Below are positions 7,721 through 16,414 of a stretch of 35,183 nucleotides of DNA, piece after piece (position 1 is the first letter of the stretch; each line of letters begins with the position of its first letter). Origin of the DNA: Deltaproteobacteria bacterium UBA5754 (GTDB lineage Bacteria; Desulfobacterota; Dissulfuribacteria; Dissulfuribacterales; UBA5754); the NCBI GenBank assembly GCA_002419025.1, contig DIFG01000098.1:1-35183 (forward strand), read 5' to 3'. The notes below the pieces were generated by a model, which had not been told where the DNA came from, searched no databases, and saw only the letters and a program-made list of their open reading frames with translations. Both the position numbers and the translations under genes were made by a program.

Positions 7721-9414
7721 TCGAGGATACAGCAGACGAGGTCCTTTTCGGGGAAAACGTTTTGTCCGTGACCATGGACATACCCCCGGCCCGGGACTGC
7801 GCCCCTGATGCCCTCGCAAAGGCCCTTCTTCATATATTGACCAGATACGGAATCGAGCCCTATCCGGAATTTTTTTCCGATGTCGCAGACCGTGTGAAAA
7901 CGGAGATGGTATTTATTGCGCCCGCTCGCGAGAGGGGTCTTCGCCCACGGACCATTCAAATAGATCTCTCGGCAGGGGGAAGGTCCGTCACGATTCTTGG
8001 CGAAAAACCCATCGCAGGCGCTGATGGATTCAATGAACTTCTTTTCGATAGCTCCACCAGACCGGGCCGGCTCCTTCCCGGAGGGGCCATCGATTTCCGT
8101 CAGATCAACCGCTACCCCCAGGTGAACGAGGGAGAGGACATGATACGGTCTCTCGATCCTACCCCAGGCCTTGCCGGTACCGACGTCCATGGATTTTCCA
8201 TCCCCCCTGAGCCCGGCAAGTCCTTTCCCTTTGAGCCCGGTGATGGGTTGGCAAGTCGCGCCTTTTACGATTCGGAGCTTGACCGGCACGGCCGGATATA
8301 TTCGGCCTCCAGGTCCGGTATCGTGGCCATCGAGTTTGAAAGGGACATACGGGATGCGTCCTGTCTCAAACGCATATCCGTCGTCAACCGGATCGAGGTG
8401 GGTGACATAGATTTTGGGACGGGAAATATCGGGGATGGGGAAAACGAGTTTCGTTGCGCCGCGGATGTCTCCGTGAAGGGGGACGTAAAGGGCTTTTTTT
8501 CCGTCGCGATCGAAGGGAGTATGGACGTCAAGGGGACCGTGGAAGGAAAGGATGTGGATGTCTCCCGATCTTTGGTGGCCCGAAGCGTCATGAGTTCGAT
8601 TCGGGCGGGAAATGTCATAGAGACGGGTTCAGCCCTGAACGCGCGTCTCGACGCGGGGGAGTTGGTCATTGTGAGGCGTGAGGCGTTGGGCTCCAATATT
8701 TCGGCCCCGACGGTCCTGTTCGAACCTTCGGGCTCTCCCATGGTCCTCTGTGGTGCATGCAGGATTTCCACCCGTCGTCTCTCCATGAGGAAGGTGTCCG
8801 TGAGGAATCTGGTACAGGTGGATATGGGCAAGGATCTCTTTCAGCAGCGCGAAAGGCTCCAGATGGAGAAGGAGAGGGCGGCGGCGGCGGTCGAGGTCAT
8901 CCAGAGCGAGATTCGCTCCCGTATCTCCGTCCTTGCGGAAAAGGTCAGGAACGCCTTATGTGTTGTTCGGCCTCCTGATGATCTCCCGCTCCGGGAGCTC
9001 TTTTCCATGATACTCGCCGTCCTTTCCGGCAAGAAGACCCACGAAAGACAGCGGACCCACATAGATGCATGGTGCGCCGAATACGGAGCGAGACATCCGG
9101 CCGTGTTTCGTCAGGCACTGGAGGTCGTGCGGCTCATCGGTACGCTTGCCGAGGCGAGTGATGCAGTCAGACAAAGGGAAGAGCAGGATAGGGAAATCGT
9201 CCGCGCCCTTCGATCACTCTACGTCGAGGTCTCATGCACGGTCACTGGAGCGGGAAGGCTCGTCATACGCTGCAATGGGAAGGAGCAGGAATGGTGTCCT
9301 GATCCATGTCGGAGAGAGAGGGCCATTCAGGTCCGGCTCAACTATGACCCCGAGGAAGACCGTCTGGTAGAGATGGATGCGAAGGCAGGGGTTAGCTCGG
9401 AAGGCGCCCGATAA
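7687..9414 (+). CDS. FapA/DUF342 family protein
   Basis: About 575 residues. The middle third is the parallel beta-helix of DUF342 (FapA) proteins, with glycine-spaced repeats such as SVKGDVKGFFSVAIEGSMDVKG and the typical segment GxDVHGFSIPPEPG before it. A helical, coiled-coil-prone segment follows (QQRERLQMEKERAAAAVEVIQSEI). Family members occur near flagellar or polymer-associated loci and their biochemistry is unclear. No flagellar genes are in this window. ATG 7687 (MDEEVKKL) overlaps the radical SAM gene by 34 bases. The residues encoded just upstream in this frame do not resemble the family, so the shorter start was chosen. Confidence 0.8.
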   Translation: MDEEVKKLAQIIEDTADEVLFGENVLSVTMDIPPARDCAPDALAKALLHILTRYGIEPYPEFFSDVADRVKTEMVFIAPARERGLRPRTIQIDLSAGGRSVTILGEKPIAGADGFNELLFDSSTRPGRLLPGGAIDFRQINRYPQVNEGEDMIRSLDPTPGLAGTDVHGFSIPPEPGKSFPFEPGDGLASRAFYDSELDRHGRIYSASRSGIVAIEFERDIRDASCLKRISVVNRIEVGDIDFGTGNIGDGENEFRCAADVSVKGDVKGFFSVAIEGSMDVKGTVEGKDVDVSRSLVARSVMSSIRAGNVIETGSALNARLDAGELVIVRREALGSNISAPTVLFEPSGSPMVLCGACRISTRRLSMRKVSVRNLVQVDMGKDLFQQRERLQMEKERAAAAVEVIQSEIRSRISVLAEKVRNALCVVRPPDDLPLRELFSMILAVLSGKKTHERQRTHIDAWCAEYGARHPAVFRQALEVVRLIGTLAEASDAVRQREEQDREIVRALRSLYVEVSCTVTGAGRLVIRCNGKEQEWCPDPCRRERAIQVRLNYDPEEDRLVEMDAKAGVSSEGAR

Positions 9415-9415
9415 T

Positions 9416-10066
9416 TCACGAAATTTCCACCTCGGCCGGGGCTATGATGTCGTTTCTTGCCGCCGACCTGTCAAAGGGCATCCGTATTTGGGAACATCTC
9501 CAGCCGGGATGCCGCAGGATGCCAACATACGGAGGGCGTCCGGTGATCCTTCCTACGAGCTTGATCTTGGACGAGTCGAAGTCTTCGTCGATCTCGACCC
9601 TTGCCCCTTCCTCCCCGGATAGTACCGGTTCCAGGGCGAGTGTCTCCCGAAGGATGGGCCTGCACCGTGCGTGGATCTCCCGTGCCGCCGCCCCAACCTG
9701 GATGTCGTCAAAGGCGTCGATATCCTCCAGGAAAAAGTCGATGAGCCGCCCCTCCCTCTGCAGGAGGGAGAGGAAGGAAACTATCGCACTGTTCGGGTCT
9801 TCAGTCGGTTGAGAAACGGGGGGTTCAGGTGGGCTTTCACTGAGAGGTCCCGAAGGGATTCCGGCAGGTTCCGTTTCTGTCTCCTTCCGTTCCTGCCCTT
9901 TGGCTGGCTGACGTGGAATCGCCATGAGAGAAACCGCTCCAGCGAGGATGGGCGCCCCGATGAGGAGGACCCCCTTCCAATCTCCCTGAAGGGTCGGTTC
10001 GAGAAAGACCACAAGGCCTGAGACGGCCGCCACGGCGCAGAAAAGGGAGACGGTCAGGAAGCGCAT
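9416..10066 (-). CDS. DUF2760-family membrane-anchored protein
   Basis: About 216 residues. Two hydrophobic helices lie near the N-terminus (about residues 3-22 and 32-50), then a Pro/Glu-rich linker. The C-terminal domain (SFLSLLQREGRLIDFFLEDI, GAAAREIHARCR, GRPPYVGILRHPGWR, DIIAPAEVEI) matches my recollection of DUF2760. Function is unknown. ATG 10066 has GGAGGATATTC directly upstream, whereas the upstream extension of the frame has low-complexity coding and no support. It converges on the FapA-like gene with a single base between the two stop codons and no visible terminator. Confidence 0.75.
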   Translation of the reverse strand: MRFLTVSLFCAVAAVSGLVVFLEPTLQGDWKGVLLIGAPILAGAVSLMAIPRQPAKGQERKETETEPAGIPSGPLSESPPEPPVSQPTEDPNSAIVSFLSLLQREGRLIDFFLEDIDAFDDIQVGAAAREIHARCRPILRETLALEPVLSGEEGARVEIDEDFDSSKIKLVGRITGRPPYVGILRHPGWRCSQIRMPFDRSAARNDIIAPAEVEIS

Positions 10067-10124
10067 GAATATCCTCCAGGATGGGTTGTGACAAGGATTT
10101 AGACTATTGACGGCCGGGTATCTG

Positions 10125-12167
10125 TCAAGGGGTCGGTGCAGGGGACAGGGCCGGGGGTGTCTCGGCCCAGTCAACCTTGAGGAGATTTTCTCTGGGATCC
10201 ACCTTTTTGATCGTGACCCGCGTTTCATCCCCGAAGTGTATCTTCTTTCCCGGACGCCTCGGGAGCTCTACCGGAATGAGATAATCGGATAGGACGGCGA
10301 TGACCTTGTGGGGGCCCGAGTCGAGGATCCACGCATCGATGGAGAATCCCTTAAGGGAGGCGAGGTGTTTGAGTACCCAGTAGCGTGTTCGGAGATGGCT
10401 GACCGCTGATGCCCGGGCAAGCCCGTCTTGAAGGGTCGGTAGATACCTTTCCAGGTCCTCTGCTGTGTGCATGGCCTCGCCGCACTTCAGGTAAGAGGTG
10501 ATCTGCTGCTGCATGAGGAGATCGATGACGCGGCGAAGCGGTGATGTGATGGTTGTGTAACAGTCGAGTCCGAGGCCTACGTGAGGATCGGGTTCCAAGC
10601 CCAGGGCGCCCCTGCTGATGAGGCGTCTTTGCTGGAAATTCAGCTTTATGTCCTCGTCGCCCCCGGTTATGATGCGATCCCTGGGCTCAGGCTGGCTCCG
10701 GTAGAGGGCGGGAATGCTGTGATCCCGAAGGAATCGCGCCGCCAGGTGATTGGCGAGGATCATGCACTCGGAGACCATGAAACGGGCATCGTCTATGGGC
10801 GCCAGGTGGAGGGACACCTTTCCCTGGTGATCCACGCGCACCACGAGTTCCGGAATGGGAAGGGGAAGGGCCCCCTGTCTGATGCGGGCCTGGCGGAGCC
10901 GGACCATGAGATAGTGAAGCGTCTGAAAGGGGTGGTCGTCCTCGTGGATCATAGCGAGGGCGTCTTCATAGGTGAGACGCTTTTTGACGAGAATGATGCT
11001 TTTTGTAATGCGATGCTGGATGACCCTCCCTTCAGCAGAGACGAGGGCGAAAAATGAGAGGGCCGCACGTTCCTGGCCGGCCTCGAGGCTCCATGCATCC
11101 TGGGAAAGTGACTCGGGAAGCATGGGGATCTTGGTCTCAGGGAGATAGATGGTCGTCGCCCTTTCCACGGCCTCATTAAAGAGGGGAGTGCCGTTGGGGA
11201 TGAGGAGCCCGATATCTGTGATGTGGACACCGATTTCCCACCCGTCTCCCCTTTTTTCAAGGCTTATGGCGTCGTCGAGGTCAAGGGTTTCGGGCCCGTC
11301 GATCGTAACGACATGGAGGGATGTGAGGTCTTCCCGTCCGTCCCGATCGATGGGATGTTGGAAAAGTCTTTGGGCGTGTTCGATGACCTCAATGGGAAAG
11401 TCCTGCGCAATTCCGTAGCGGAAAAGATCCAGGTTCTGGTCCTGGGTCCAGACACCTGCCTTTACGAGGCTTTCAAACGCCCCGTATGGGTGGCTGATTC
11501 CTGATGTCTTGAACAGCTCGCGCACAAGTTGATAATGTTCGGATTCGGCGCCCCGTATGGCCACATTTTTGAGTGCCTCTATCCAGAATGCGATGGTTTC
11601 CCTGGGGAAATCCCCTTCGGGCCTTTCGGGCTGAGGGGCGTCAACACCCCAGAGTTTCCGGATCCAGCGGGATCCGGCCTCGAGCCGGGCGAGCCTGTCC
11701 GCCTCAACCTGCATGCGGGAGATGGCGGCTTTTACGACATGTTCGGGCTGTGCATAGATGTATCCTTCCCGGTACTTGAAATGGATGTGTTCCCGAATGA
11801 CGGCCCGAATAATGGCGGCTTCGTGATCCGATTCCGCGTCCCGGCCGAAGACGAGCTCAGCGAGAGAGCGCGGGGCCCAGACCTCTCCCTCTTCCTTGAT
11901 GACATCCCAGAGTTCTGGAATAGAGATATCCACCTGCAGGGCATCCCTTCGGGCATGGATCTCGTAGAGGCGCCTAAGGATCTTTTCCCGTTCTCTGTCC
12001 AGGATCCTTTCTTCCGATACATGTACGAGACGGTTTTCCGGCAGGAGGATCTCTCTGCCGAGGTGGGACAGGAGCTTGAGCCGGCTTCCTTTTTTCCCAG
12101 ATGCTACGGCACAGAAAAATCTTTGATTTTCCAGGTATTCGACCACCTGGCCCATGGCAAGATCCAT
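10125..12167 (-). CDS. RNase II/RNB-domain exoribonuclease
   Basis: About 680 residues. The RNB catalytic domain begins near residue 285 with TIDGPETLDLDDAISLE, where D290, D296, D298 and D299 are the expected magnesium ligands, followed by WEIGVHITDIG. The C-terminal end (HFGDETRVTIKKVDPRENLLKVDW) looks like an S1-type RNA-binding barrel. The N-terminal third resembles the helical region found in RNase II-like proteins of cyanobacteria and proteobacteria rather than classical Rnb/Rnr cold-shock domains. Expected role: processive 3'-5' RNA degradation. ATG 12167 lies 13 bases after the stop of the lipoprotein gene, so co-transcription is likely. It is probably not a true RNase R ortholog by length. 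Confidence 0.88.
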   Translation of the reverse strand: MDLAMGQVVEYLENQRFFCAVASGKKGSRLKLLSHLGREILLPENRLVHVSEERILDREREKILRRLYEIHARRDALQVDISIPELWDVIKEEGEVWAPRSLAELVFGRDAESDHEAAIIRAVIREHIHFKYREGYIYAQPEHVVKAAISRMQVEADRLARLEAGSRWIRKLWGVDAPQPERPEGDFPRETIAFWIEALKNVAIRGAESEHYQLVRELFKTSGISHPYGAFESLVKAGVWTQDQNLDLFRYGIAQDFPIEVIEHAQRLFQHPIDRDGREDLTSLHVVTIDGPETLDLDDAISLEKRGDGWEIGVHITDIGLLIPNGTPLFNEAVERATTIYLPETKIPMLPESLSQDAWSLEAGQERAALSFFALVSAEGRVIQHRITKSIILVKKRLTYEDALAMIHEDDHPFQTLHYLMVRLRQARIRQGALPLPIPELVVRVDHQGKVSLHLAPIDDARFMVSECMILANHLAARFLRDHSIPALYRSQPEPRDRIITGGDEDIKLNFQQRRLISRGALGLEPDPHVGLGLDCYTTITSPLRRVIDLLMQQQITSYLKCGEAMHTAEDLERYLPTLQDGLARASAVSHLRTRYWVLKHLASLKGFSIDAWILDSGPHKVIAVLSDYLIPVELPRRPGKKIHFGDETRVTIKKVDPRENLLKVDWAETPPALSPAPTP

Positions 12168-12180
12168 TTTCCGGGTAAGA

Positions 12181-12873
12181 TCAGGGAAGGCGCTTGCGGA
12201 GATCTTCGATGTTTTGATTGAGGGCGTAAGCCGCAAACTCTTCCGCTGTCAGCCAGCGCATGCCGACCTTGCGATAGAGGGAGATCTTGAAAAGATTCTC
12301 GCTCAGTGGGCGTTGGGTTTCGTCAAATGCAGCTCCCCAGAGAATGGCCCCGTCAGAGACCCGAATGAGATGGAGGGTGTAGGCGATGGATGCAGGCCGT
12401 TCAACGGAAAACCGTGAGCCGATCCGCTCCTCGAAGCGAAAGAGCTTTCCGTAAAGAACGGCGTCCGCCCCGAGTTCTGAGCCAAAAGCGCGGATGAGCT
12501 TTATTTGTGACGCCTTTACGTCCTCCTGGAGAAAGACGTTCAGAAATCCGATACACTGTTTTTCCGGAACGATGTGGAATCGTGGATCCCCTTCCACGAG
12601 ACGGAAAAGGATGAGGGTCATGGCATCCGCTTGGGCTGGGCTGGTCTCCGAGATATCGAAGACTGTATCGCTAAGGGCGCATGTCATGCGGTCCTGACCA
12701 GGATGGGTGACAGCCCTGTCCATGGGGAGGACTGCAATGTTTTCGAGCCGTGGCAGGAGGCGATCGTCTTTCGGCGAGGTGGTGAGGCCGGCGCATCCGG
12801 AAAGAAGCACGTACAGTAATGCGGCAAGGACGAAAAAGCCGGCCTTGGCACGCCAGGAGATGAAAAGAGACAT
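12181..12873 (-). CDS. Putative outer-membrane lipoprotein of unknown function
   Basis: About 230 residues. A type II signal peptide is evident: a basic start, a hydrophobic core (AGFFVLAALLYVLL) and lipobox LLSGC with the lipidated cysteine at residue 27. Ala at the next position favours outer-membrane sorting. The mature part contains ENIAVLPMD, ELGADAVLYGKLFRFEER and LHLIRVSDGAILWGAAFDE, a pattern seen in CsgG/TolB-like or GNA1162-like lipoproteins, but I cannot assign a family firmly. ATG 12873 has AAAGGATATTTC upstream, better placed than the alternative ATG seven codons before. It sits 17 bases after hisB and before the RNB gene. Confidence 0.75.
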   Translation of the reverse strand: MSLFISWRAKAGFFVLAALLYVLLSGCAGLTTSPKDDRLLPRLENIAVLPMDRAVTHPGQDRMTCALSDTVFDISETSPAQADAMTLILFRLVEGDPRFHIVPEKQCIGFLNVFLQEDVKASQIKLIRAFGSELGADAVLYGKLFRFEERIGSRFSVERPASIAYTLHLIRVSDGAILWGAAFDETQRPLSENLFKISLYRKVGMRWLTAEEFAAYALNQNIEDLRKRLP

Positions 12874-12890
12874 GAAATATCCTTTCATGT

Positions 12891-13481
12891 TCACAGAGTT
12901 CCCTTGCTGGAAGGGATGGCATCGGCTCTGCGTCTGTCGATCGTGGTTGCCTGATCAAGCGCCTTTCCCAAGGCCTTGAAAACGGCCTCGCAGATATGGT
13001 GTCCGTTTTTCCCGTGCAAGAGCCTGACATGGATGGTGATACCCGCGTTCATGGCAAAGGCGCGGAGAAATTCTTCCACAAGCTCCGTGTCGAATGTGCC
13101 GATTTTTTCACCGGGAAGAGGGACGTCAAACGAAAGAAAAGGCCGTCTTGAGAGGTCCAGGTCCACCTGGGCAAGGGCCTCGTCCATGGGAATGACAGCG
13201 CTTCCGTACCTCGTGATCCCCTTCGGATCGGACATGGCGTCCTTAAAAGCAAGACCAAGGCAGATCCCCACATCCTCTACCGTGTGGTGGTCGTCTATTT
13301 CGATGTCGCCGGTGGCCTCGATGTCGAGATCGAAGAGTCCGTGAACCGTCCAGAGGACGAGCATGTGGTCGAGAAAGGGGACCCCGGTGCGGACTTGGGC
13401 CGTTCCCGATCCATCTATGCGGAGCTTGAGATCTATATCCGTTTCCCGTGTAGAACGCTTGATGTGCGCGTATCGTGTCAT
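12891..13481 (-). CDS. hisB: Imidazoleglycerol-phosphate dehydratase
   Basis: Catalyses the sixth step of histidine biosynthesis, dehydrating imidazole glycerol phosphate to imidazole acetol phosphate; a manganese enzyme in the cytoplasm. 196 residues, the size of the stand-alone enzyme without the phosphatase domain. Diagnostic segments are RSTRETDIDLKL, TGVPFLDHML, the metal-binding DDHHTVEDVGICLG, GSAVIPMDEALAQVDLDLSRR and HHICEAVFKALGKAL. Other his genes are not adjacent. It appears to be the first gene of a leftward unit hisB-lipoprotein-RNB. Confidence 0.96.
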   Translation of the reverse strand: MTRYAHIKRSTRETDIDLKLRIDGSGTAQVRTGVPFLDHMLVLWTVHGLFDLDIEATGDIEIDDHHTVEDVGICLGLAFKDAMSDPKGITRYGSAVIPMDEALAQVDLDLSRRPFLSFDVPLPGEKIGTFDTELVEEFLRAFAMNAGITIHVRLLHGKNGHHICEAVFKALGKALDQATTIDRRRADAIPSSKGTL

Positions 13482-13500
13482 GTCATCATCTCTTCGGAAA

Positions 13501-13534
13501 GTCAGCTATCAGCTATTAGCTATCAGTTGTCAGC
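13501..13534. repeat. Short AGCTATCAGCT-type tandem repeat
   Basis: Imperfect repeats of AGCTATCAGCT/AGCTATTAGCT/AGCTATCAGTT lie immediately upstream of hisB and next to the MITE-like element. Such arrays occur dispersed in many bacterial genomes. They are non-coding. Confidence 0.5.
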
Positions 13535-13559
13535 AAAAAAATTATTCCGGTCAGTATGT

Positions 13560-13692
13560 GATGACCTCGTAAAAAGTGCCGGGCTCGTCATGCCGGACTT
13601 GATCCGGCATCCAGAACATATTGAAAACACTGGATTCCGGCCTACGCCGGAATGACGCCAAATTGGAATTTTCGACTTTTTACGAGACCATC
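13560..13692. mobile_element. Complete MITE/REP-like element (133 bp)
   Basis: The element is bounded by 18-base inverted terminal repeats, 13560-13577 (GATGACCTCGTAAAAAGT) and 13675-13692 (ACTTTTTACGAGACCATC), which differ at two positions. Inside are two hairpins: ATGCCGGACTTGATCCGGCAT and ATTCCGGCCTACGCCGGAAT. The 8-mer GTATGTGA occurs at both boundaries (13554-13561 and 13694-13701), suggesting a target-site duplication. A second, inverted copy is cut by the window start (1-68), and one hairpin arm recurs at 35024-35050. It has no coding capacity, so mobilisation would need a transposase elsewhere. Confidence 0.7.
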
Positions 13693-13778
13693 GGTATGTG
13701 AAGTGCATAATATGGGTTCAAGGGTTGGATCCCATCAACCGATGAGGTGTGTATATCGGCGATCGTGGGGTGTGAAAA

Positions 13779-14183
13779 GTGTCTCCTCGAAAGAGGTCGT
13801 CTCTGCCGGACATCACGGACTTTTTGAAAAGAATCGGCTCTGAGCTGAAAGTTCGATATTTCTCCCTTCAGGAAATTCCTTCTGCCGTGATGTGGGCCGA
13901 GCAGGGCAACATTGCTATACATGAGAACTATCTTTCACGTAAAAGACAATCATACCATGTCATAAGCGGAGAGCGCGATCATCTGGTGCTTTTTTGCCAA
14001 AAGGTCGGGTTGTCCGAACGGATCATCTCCGCGTCGGAGTTTTTTCATTTTTGGCATCTTACGTGGTTTCCATCAGGAGGCGACCATTTAATTGACTCTA
14101 CATCGGTCGCGATCAGTGCGGTTCGTTCCTCGCCGCACCTTGCAGAAATCAAAGGATCAGGCCAGGCAAAGACCTCTCATTGA
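13779..14183 (+). CDS. Hypothetical protein, orphan
   Basis: An open frame of 134 codons starting at GTG 13779. I do not recognise the product. It has no signal peptide or membrane segment; the centre is rich in aromatic and histidine residues (FFHFWHLTWFPSGGDHLID). Base composition is visibly lower in GC than the flanking genes, and it lies just downstream of the MITE-like element, converging on the DsrE-like gene. There is no strong ribosome-binding site. It may be a genuine acquired gene, a remnant, or a chance open frame. Confidence 0.4.
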   Translation: MSPRKRSSLPDITDFLKRIGSELKVRYFSLQEIPSAVMWAEQGNIAIHENYLSRKRQSYHVISGERDHLVLFCQKVGLSERIISASEFFHFWHLTWFPSGGDHLIDSTSVAISAVRSSPHLAEIKGSGQAKTSH

Positions 14184-14220
14184 TTGGGTTCAAATCAAGG
14201 TAGTCTCAAGAAACTGAACC

Positions 14221-14571
14221 CTATGGGCGTACGTATGCCCATCCCTCGCCCTGAAGAAGGACGAGTTCCCGGATTCCCGATGGAATTACGGTAAAGATCT
14301 CTGGGAGCCGTTTCTGGGGGATGGAAAAGGCTGCGAGGGCGTTGGCGCAGACACGGATCTCTCCGCCGTCGAGAATGACCTGTCTGAGTCTGTCAAAAAG
14401 TTCCCTGTCACATTGAATGCAGTGGGTGACTGCATCACCGTTGGCGAGGAGGACGACCTCCAACTTTTCATTCCCCTGTTGGGTTTTCAGGAAATTCAGG
14501 GCATTTGTCGAGGCGGCGAGCCAGCGGTCTGCGGATGCGATGTGAAGAAGTAGTTTGAGGGTCTTTCCCAT
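14221..14571 (-). CDS. DsrE-like small protein
   Basis: About 116 residues with the alpha/beta DsrE/YchN-type fold pattern: KLLLHIAS near the start, NEKLEVVLLANGDAV, and GGEIRVCANAL carrying C74, where DsrE-family proteins place their conserved cysteine. Extra cysteines are at C51 and C54 (CIQC). Family members bind or relay sulfur, or act as small accessory proteins of sulfur metabolism. ATG 14571 follows GGGAG and lies 31 bases after ilvD, so it is probably in the ilvD transcript. The frame stays open upstream inside ilvD, but that part does not look like the family. Confidence 0.75.
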   Translation of the reverse strand: MGKTLKLLLHIASADRWLAASTNALNFLKTQQGNEKLEVVLLANGDAVTHCIQCDRELFDRLRQVILDGGEIRVCANALAAFSIPQKRLPEIFTVIPSGIRELVLLQGEGWAYVRP

Positions 14572-14602
14572 TGATTCTTTCTCCCGTTTGCGTTTCCCTG
14601 CC

Positions 14603-16267
14603 TCATTCTTCCCGAAGGACCGCCCCGGTCGCTCCGCTTGAAACCATCCTGGCGTACCGTCCGAGATATCCATGTGTGATCTTCAGGGGTTTAGGTGCCC
14701 AGTCAGCCCGACGTCGATCCAGTTCAGCGTCCTCCACGAGGAGCGTTAGTCGACGTGATGGGATGTCGATACTGATGGGGTCCCCTTCATGGACCAGTGC
14801 GATGGGTCCTCCATCCGCGGCCTCTGGTGAGATGTGTCCGATGACCGCCCCCTGGGAGCCGCCGCTGAATCTGCCGTCCGTGATGAGGGCCACCTTCTTT
14901 CCAAGATCCATTCCGACGATGGCAGAGGTGGGAGAAAGCATCTCGGGCATGCCTGGACCGCCCTTCGGGCCTTCATACCGAATGACGACGACGTCGCCTG
15001 GGACGATCCTGTTTTCAAGAATCGCAGAATAGGCCTCGCTTTCAGAGTCGAACACACGGGCAGGTCCTGTATGGACGAGCATTTCGGGGGAGACGGCCGA
15101 CTGTTTGACCACCGAGCCCTGGGGTGCGAGGTTTCCGAAAAGTATGGCGATCCCCCCTTCGCTGTGATAGGGGTCGTCACAGGGGCGGATGACAGACCTG
15201 TCCGATACCTCCGCGGCTTTGATGGTCCTGTCCATCGCCTCCCCTGTGACGGTCATCTGGTTTCCGTCTATGATTCCGAGGGTGGAAAGCTCCTTGATGA
15301 CGGCGCTGACGCCTCCAGCGCGGTTGAGGTCCGCCATGCTGTGGGGGCCGGCTGGAATGAGATTGCAGAGGTGGGGAACGCGCTTGCTGATCTCGTTGAA
15401 TGTTTCAAGAGGAAGGGGGATTCCCGCCTCGTGGGCGATGGCCGGGACATGGAGGACCGTGTTGGTGGAACATCCAAGGGCCATGTCCACGGCGATGGCG
15501 TTTCTGAAGGCCGCTTCCGTGGCGATCATGCGGGGACGGATATCCTTTTCAATGAGCCGGACCGCCTGAATACCCGTTTTTTTTGCGAGGCGGATGCGGG
15601 CAGCAGTTACCGCAGGGATGCTTCCGTTTCCGGGGAGAGCGAGGCCGATTGCCTCGGAGAGACAGTTCATGGAATTGGCGGTGAACATGCCGGCACATGA
15701 GCCGCACGTGGGACAGGCCTCTTCCTCGAGCTCCGCGAGTTCCTTCTCGCTCATGGTCCCTTTTCGGACCTGTCCGATCCCCTCGAACACACTTATCAGA
15801 TTCACCTTTTTTCCTCGCCATTCCCCTGTCAGCATGGGGCCGCCGCTCACGAGGATGGCCGGGATGTCAACGCGCAGCATGGCCATGAGCATGCCTGGGG
15901 TGATCTTGTCGCAGCTCGAAATCAGGACCAAGCCGTCGAACGGATGGGCCTGGGCCATGAGTTCGACGGAATCGGCGATGAGTTCCCGGCTCGCGAGTGA
16001 ATACCGCATGCCGAAATGGTTCATGGCGATACCGTCACAGACCCCGATCCCCCCGAACTCGATGGGGGTCCCCCCTGCCATCCTGACACCCGCCTTCACG
16101 GCATCCGTTATCTGACGCAGGTGTATGTGGCCGGGGATGATCTCGTTGAAGGAGTTTGCAATACCTACGAGAGGACGGGAGATCTCCTCGTCCGAATAGC
16201 CCATGGCCTTGAAAAGGGAACGGTGCGGGGCACGTTCCATGCCTTTTTTCATGACGTCGCTGCGCAT
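14603..16267 (-). CDS. ilvD: Dihydroxy-acid dehydratase
   Basis: Converts 2,3-dihydroxy-isovalerate and -methylvalerate to the 2-keto acids of valine and isoleucine synthesis; Fe-S enzyme in the cytoplasm. 554 residues, normal length. Recognisable segments are PHRSLFKAMGY at the start, ANSFNEIIPGHIHL, GIGVCDGIAMNHFGMRYSL, SCDKITPGMLMA (C119), CPTCGSCAGMFTANSMNCL (C191 and neighbours) and GRFSGGSQGAVIGHISPEA near the C-terminus. ATG 16267 has AAAGGAA upstream. It is divergent from rnc across a 147-base gap. Confidence 0.96.
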   Translation of the reverse strand: MRSDVMKKGMERAPHRSLFKAMGYSDEEISRPLVGIANSFNEIIPGHIHLRQITDAVKAGVRMAGGTPIEFGGIGVCDGIAMNHFGMRYSLASRELIADSVELMAQAHPFDGLVLISSCDKITPGMLMAMLRVDIPAILVSGGPMLTGEWRGKKVNLISVFEGIGQVRKGTMSEKELAELEEEACPTCGSCAGMFTANSMNCLSEAIGLALPGNGSIPAVTAARIRLAKKTGIQAVRLIEKDIRPRMIATEAAFRNAIAVDMALGCSTNTVLHVPAIAHEAGIPLPLETFNEISKRVPHLCNLIPAGPHSMADLNRAGGVSAVIKELSTLGIIDGNQMTVTGEAMDRTIKAAEVSDRSVIRPCDDPYHSEGGIAILFGNLAPQGSVVKQSAVSPEMLVHTGPARVFDSESEAYSAILENRIVPGDVVVIRYEGPKGGPGMPEMLSPTSAIVGMDLGKKVALITDGRFSGGSQGAVIGHISPEAADGGPIALVHEGDPISIDIPSRRLTLLVEDAELDRRRADWAPKPLKITHGYLGRYARMVSSGATGAVLREE

Positions 16268-16414
16268 GGCGGGTGTTTCCTTTCCGTTTGGATATTTTCA
16301 GCAGCAGGATGCCAAAAAGGGACCGGAAAGGCAAGGGTGGTCACAGGCTCAAGCACTTTGATCGCTTGTGCTTGTGATGGTTGGGGATTTTTGCTAAAAG
16401 AAAGCAGGAAAGAC

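Noticed and set aside
13501..13692. Possible CRISPR-like or tRNA-like structure upstream of hisB
   Set aside because: The repeats are two different palindromes plus a short tandem repeat, without regular spacers. Cloverleaf folding with a CCA-type acceptor is not apparent.
16016..16414. N-terminal extension of RNase III
   Set aside because: The 133 upstream in-frame codons are antisense to ilvD or in the intergenic gap. ATG 16415 has a good ribosome-binding site and gives the normal protein length.
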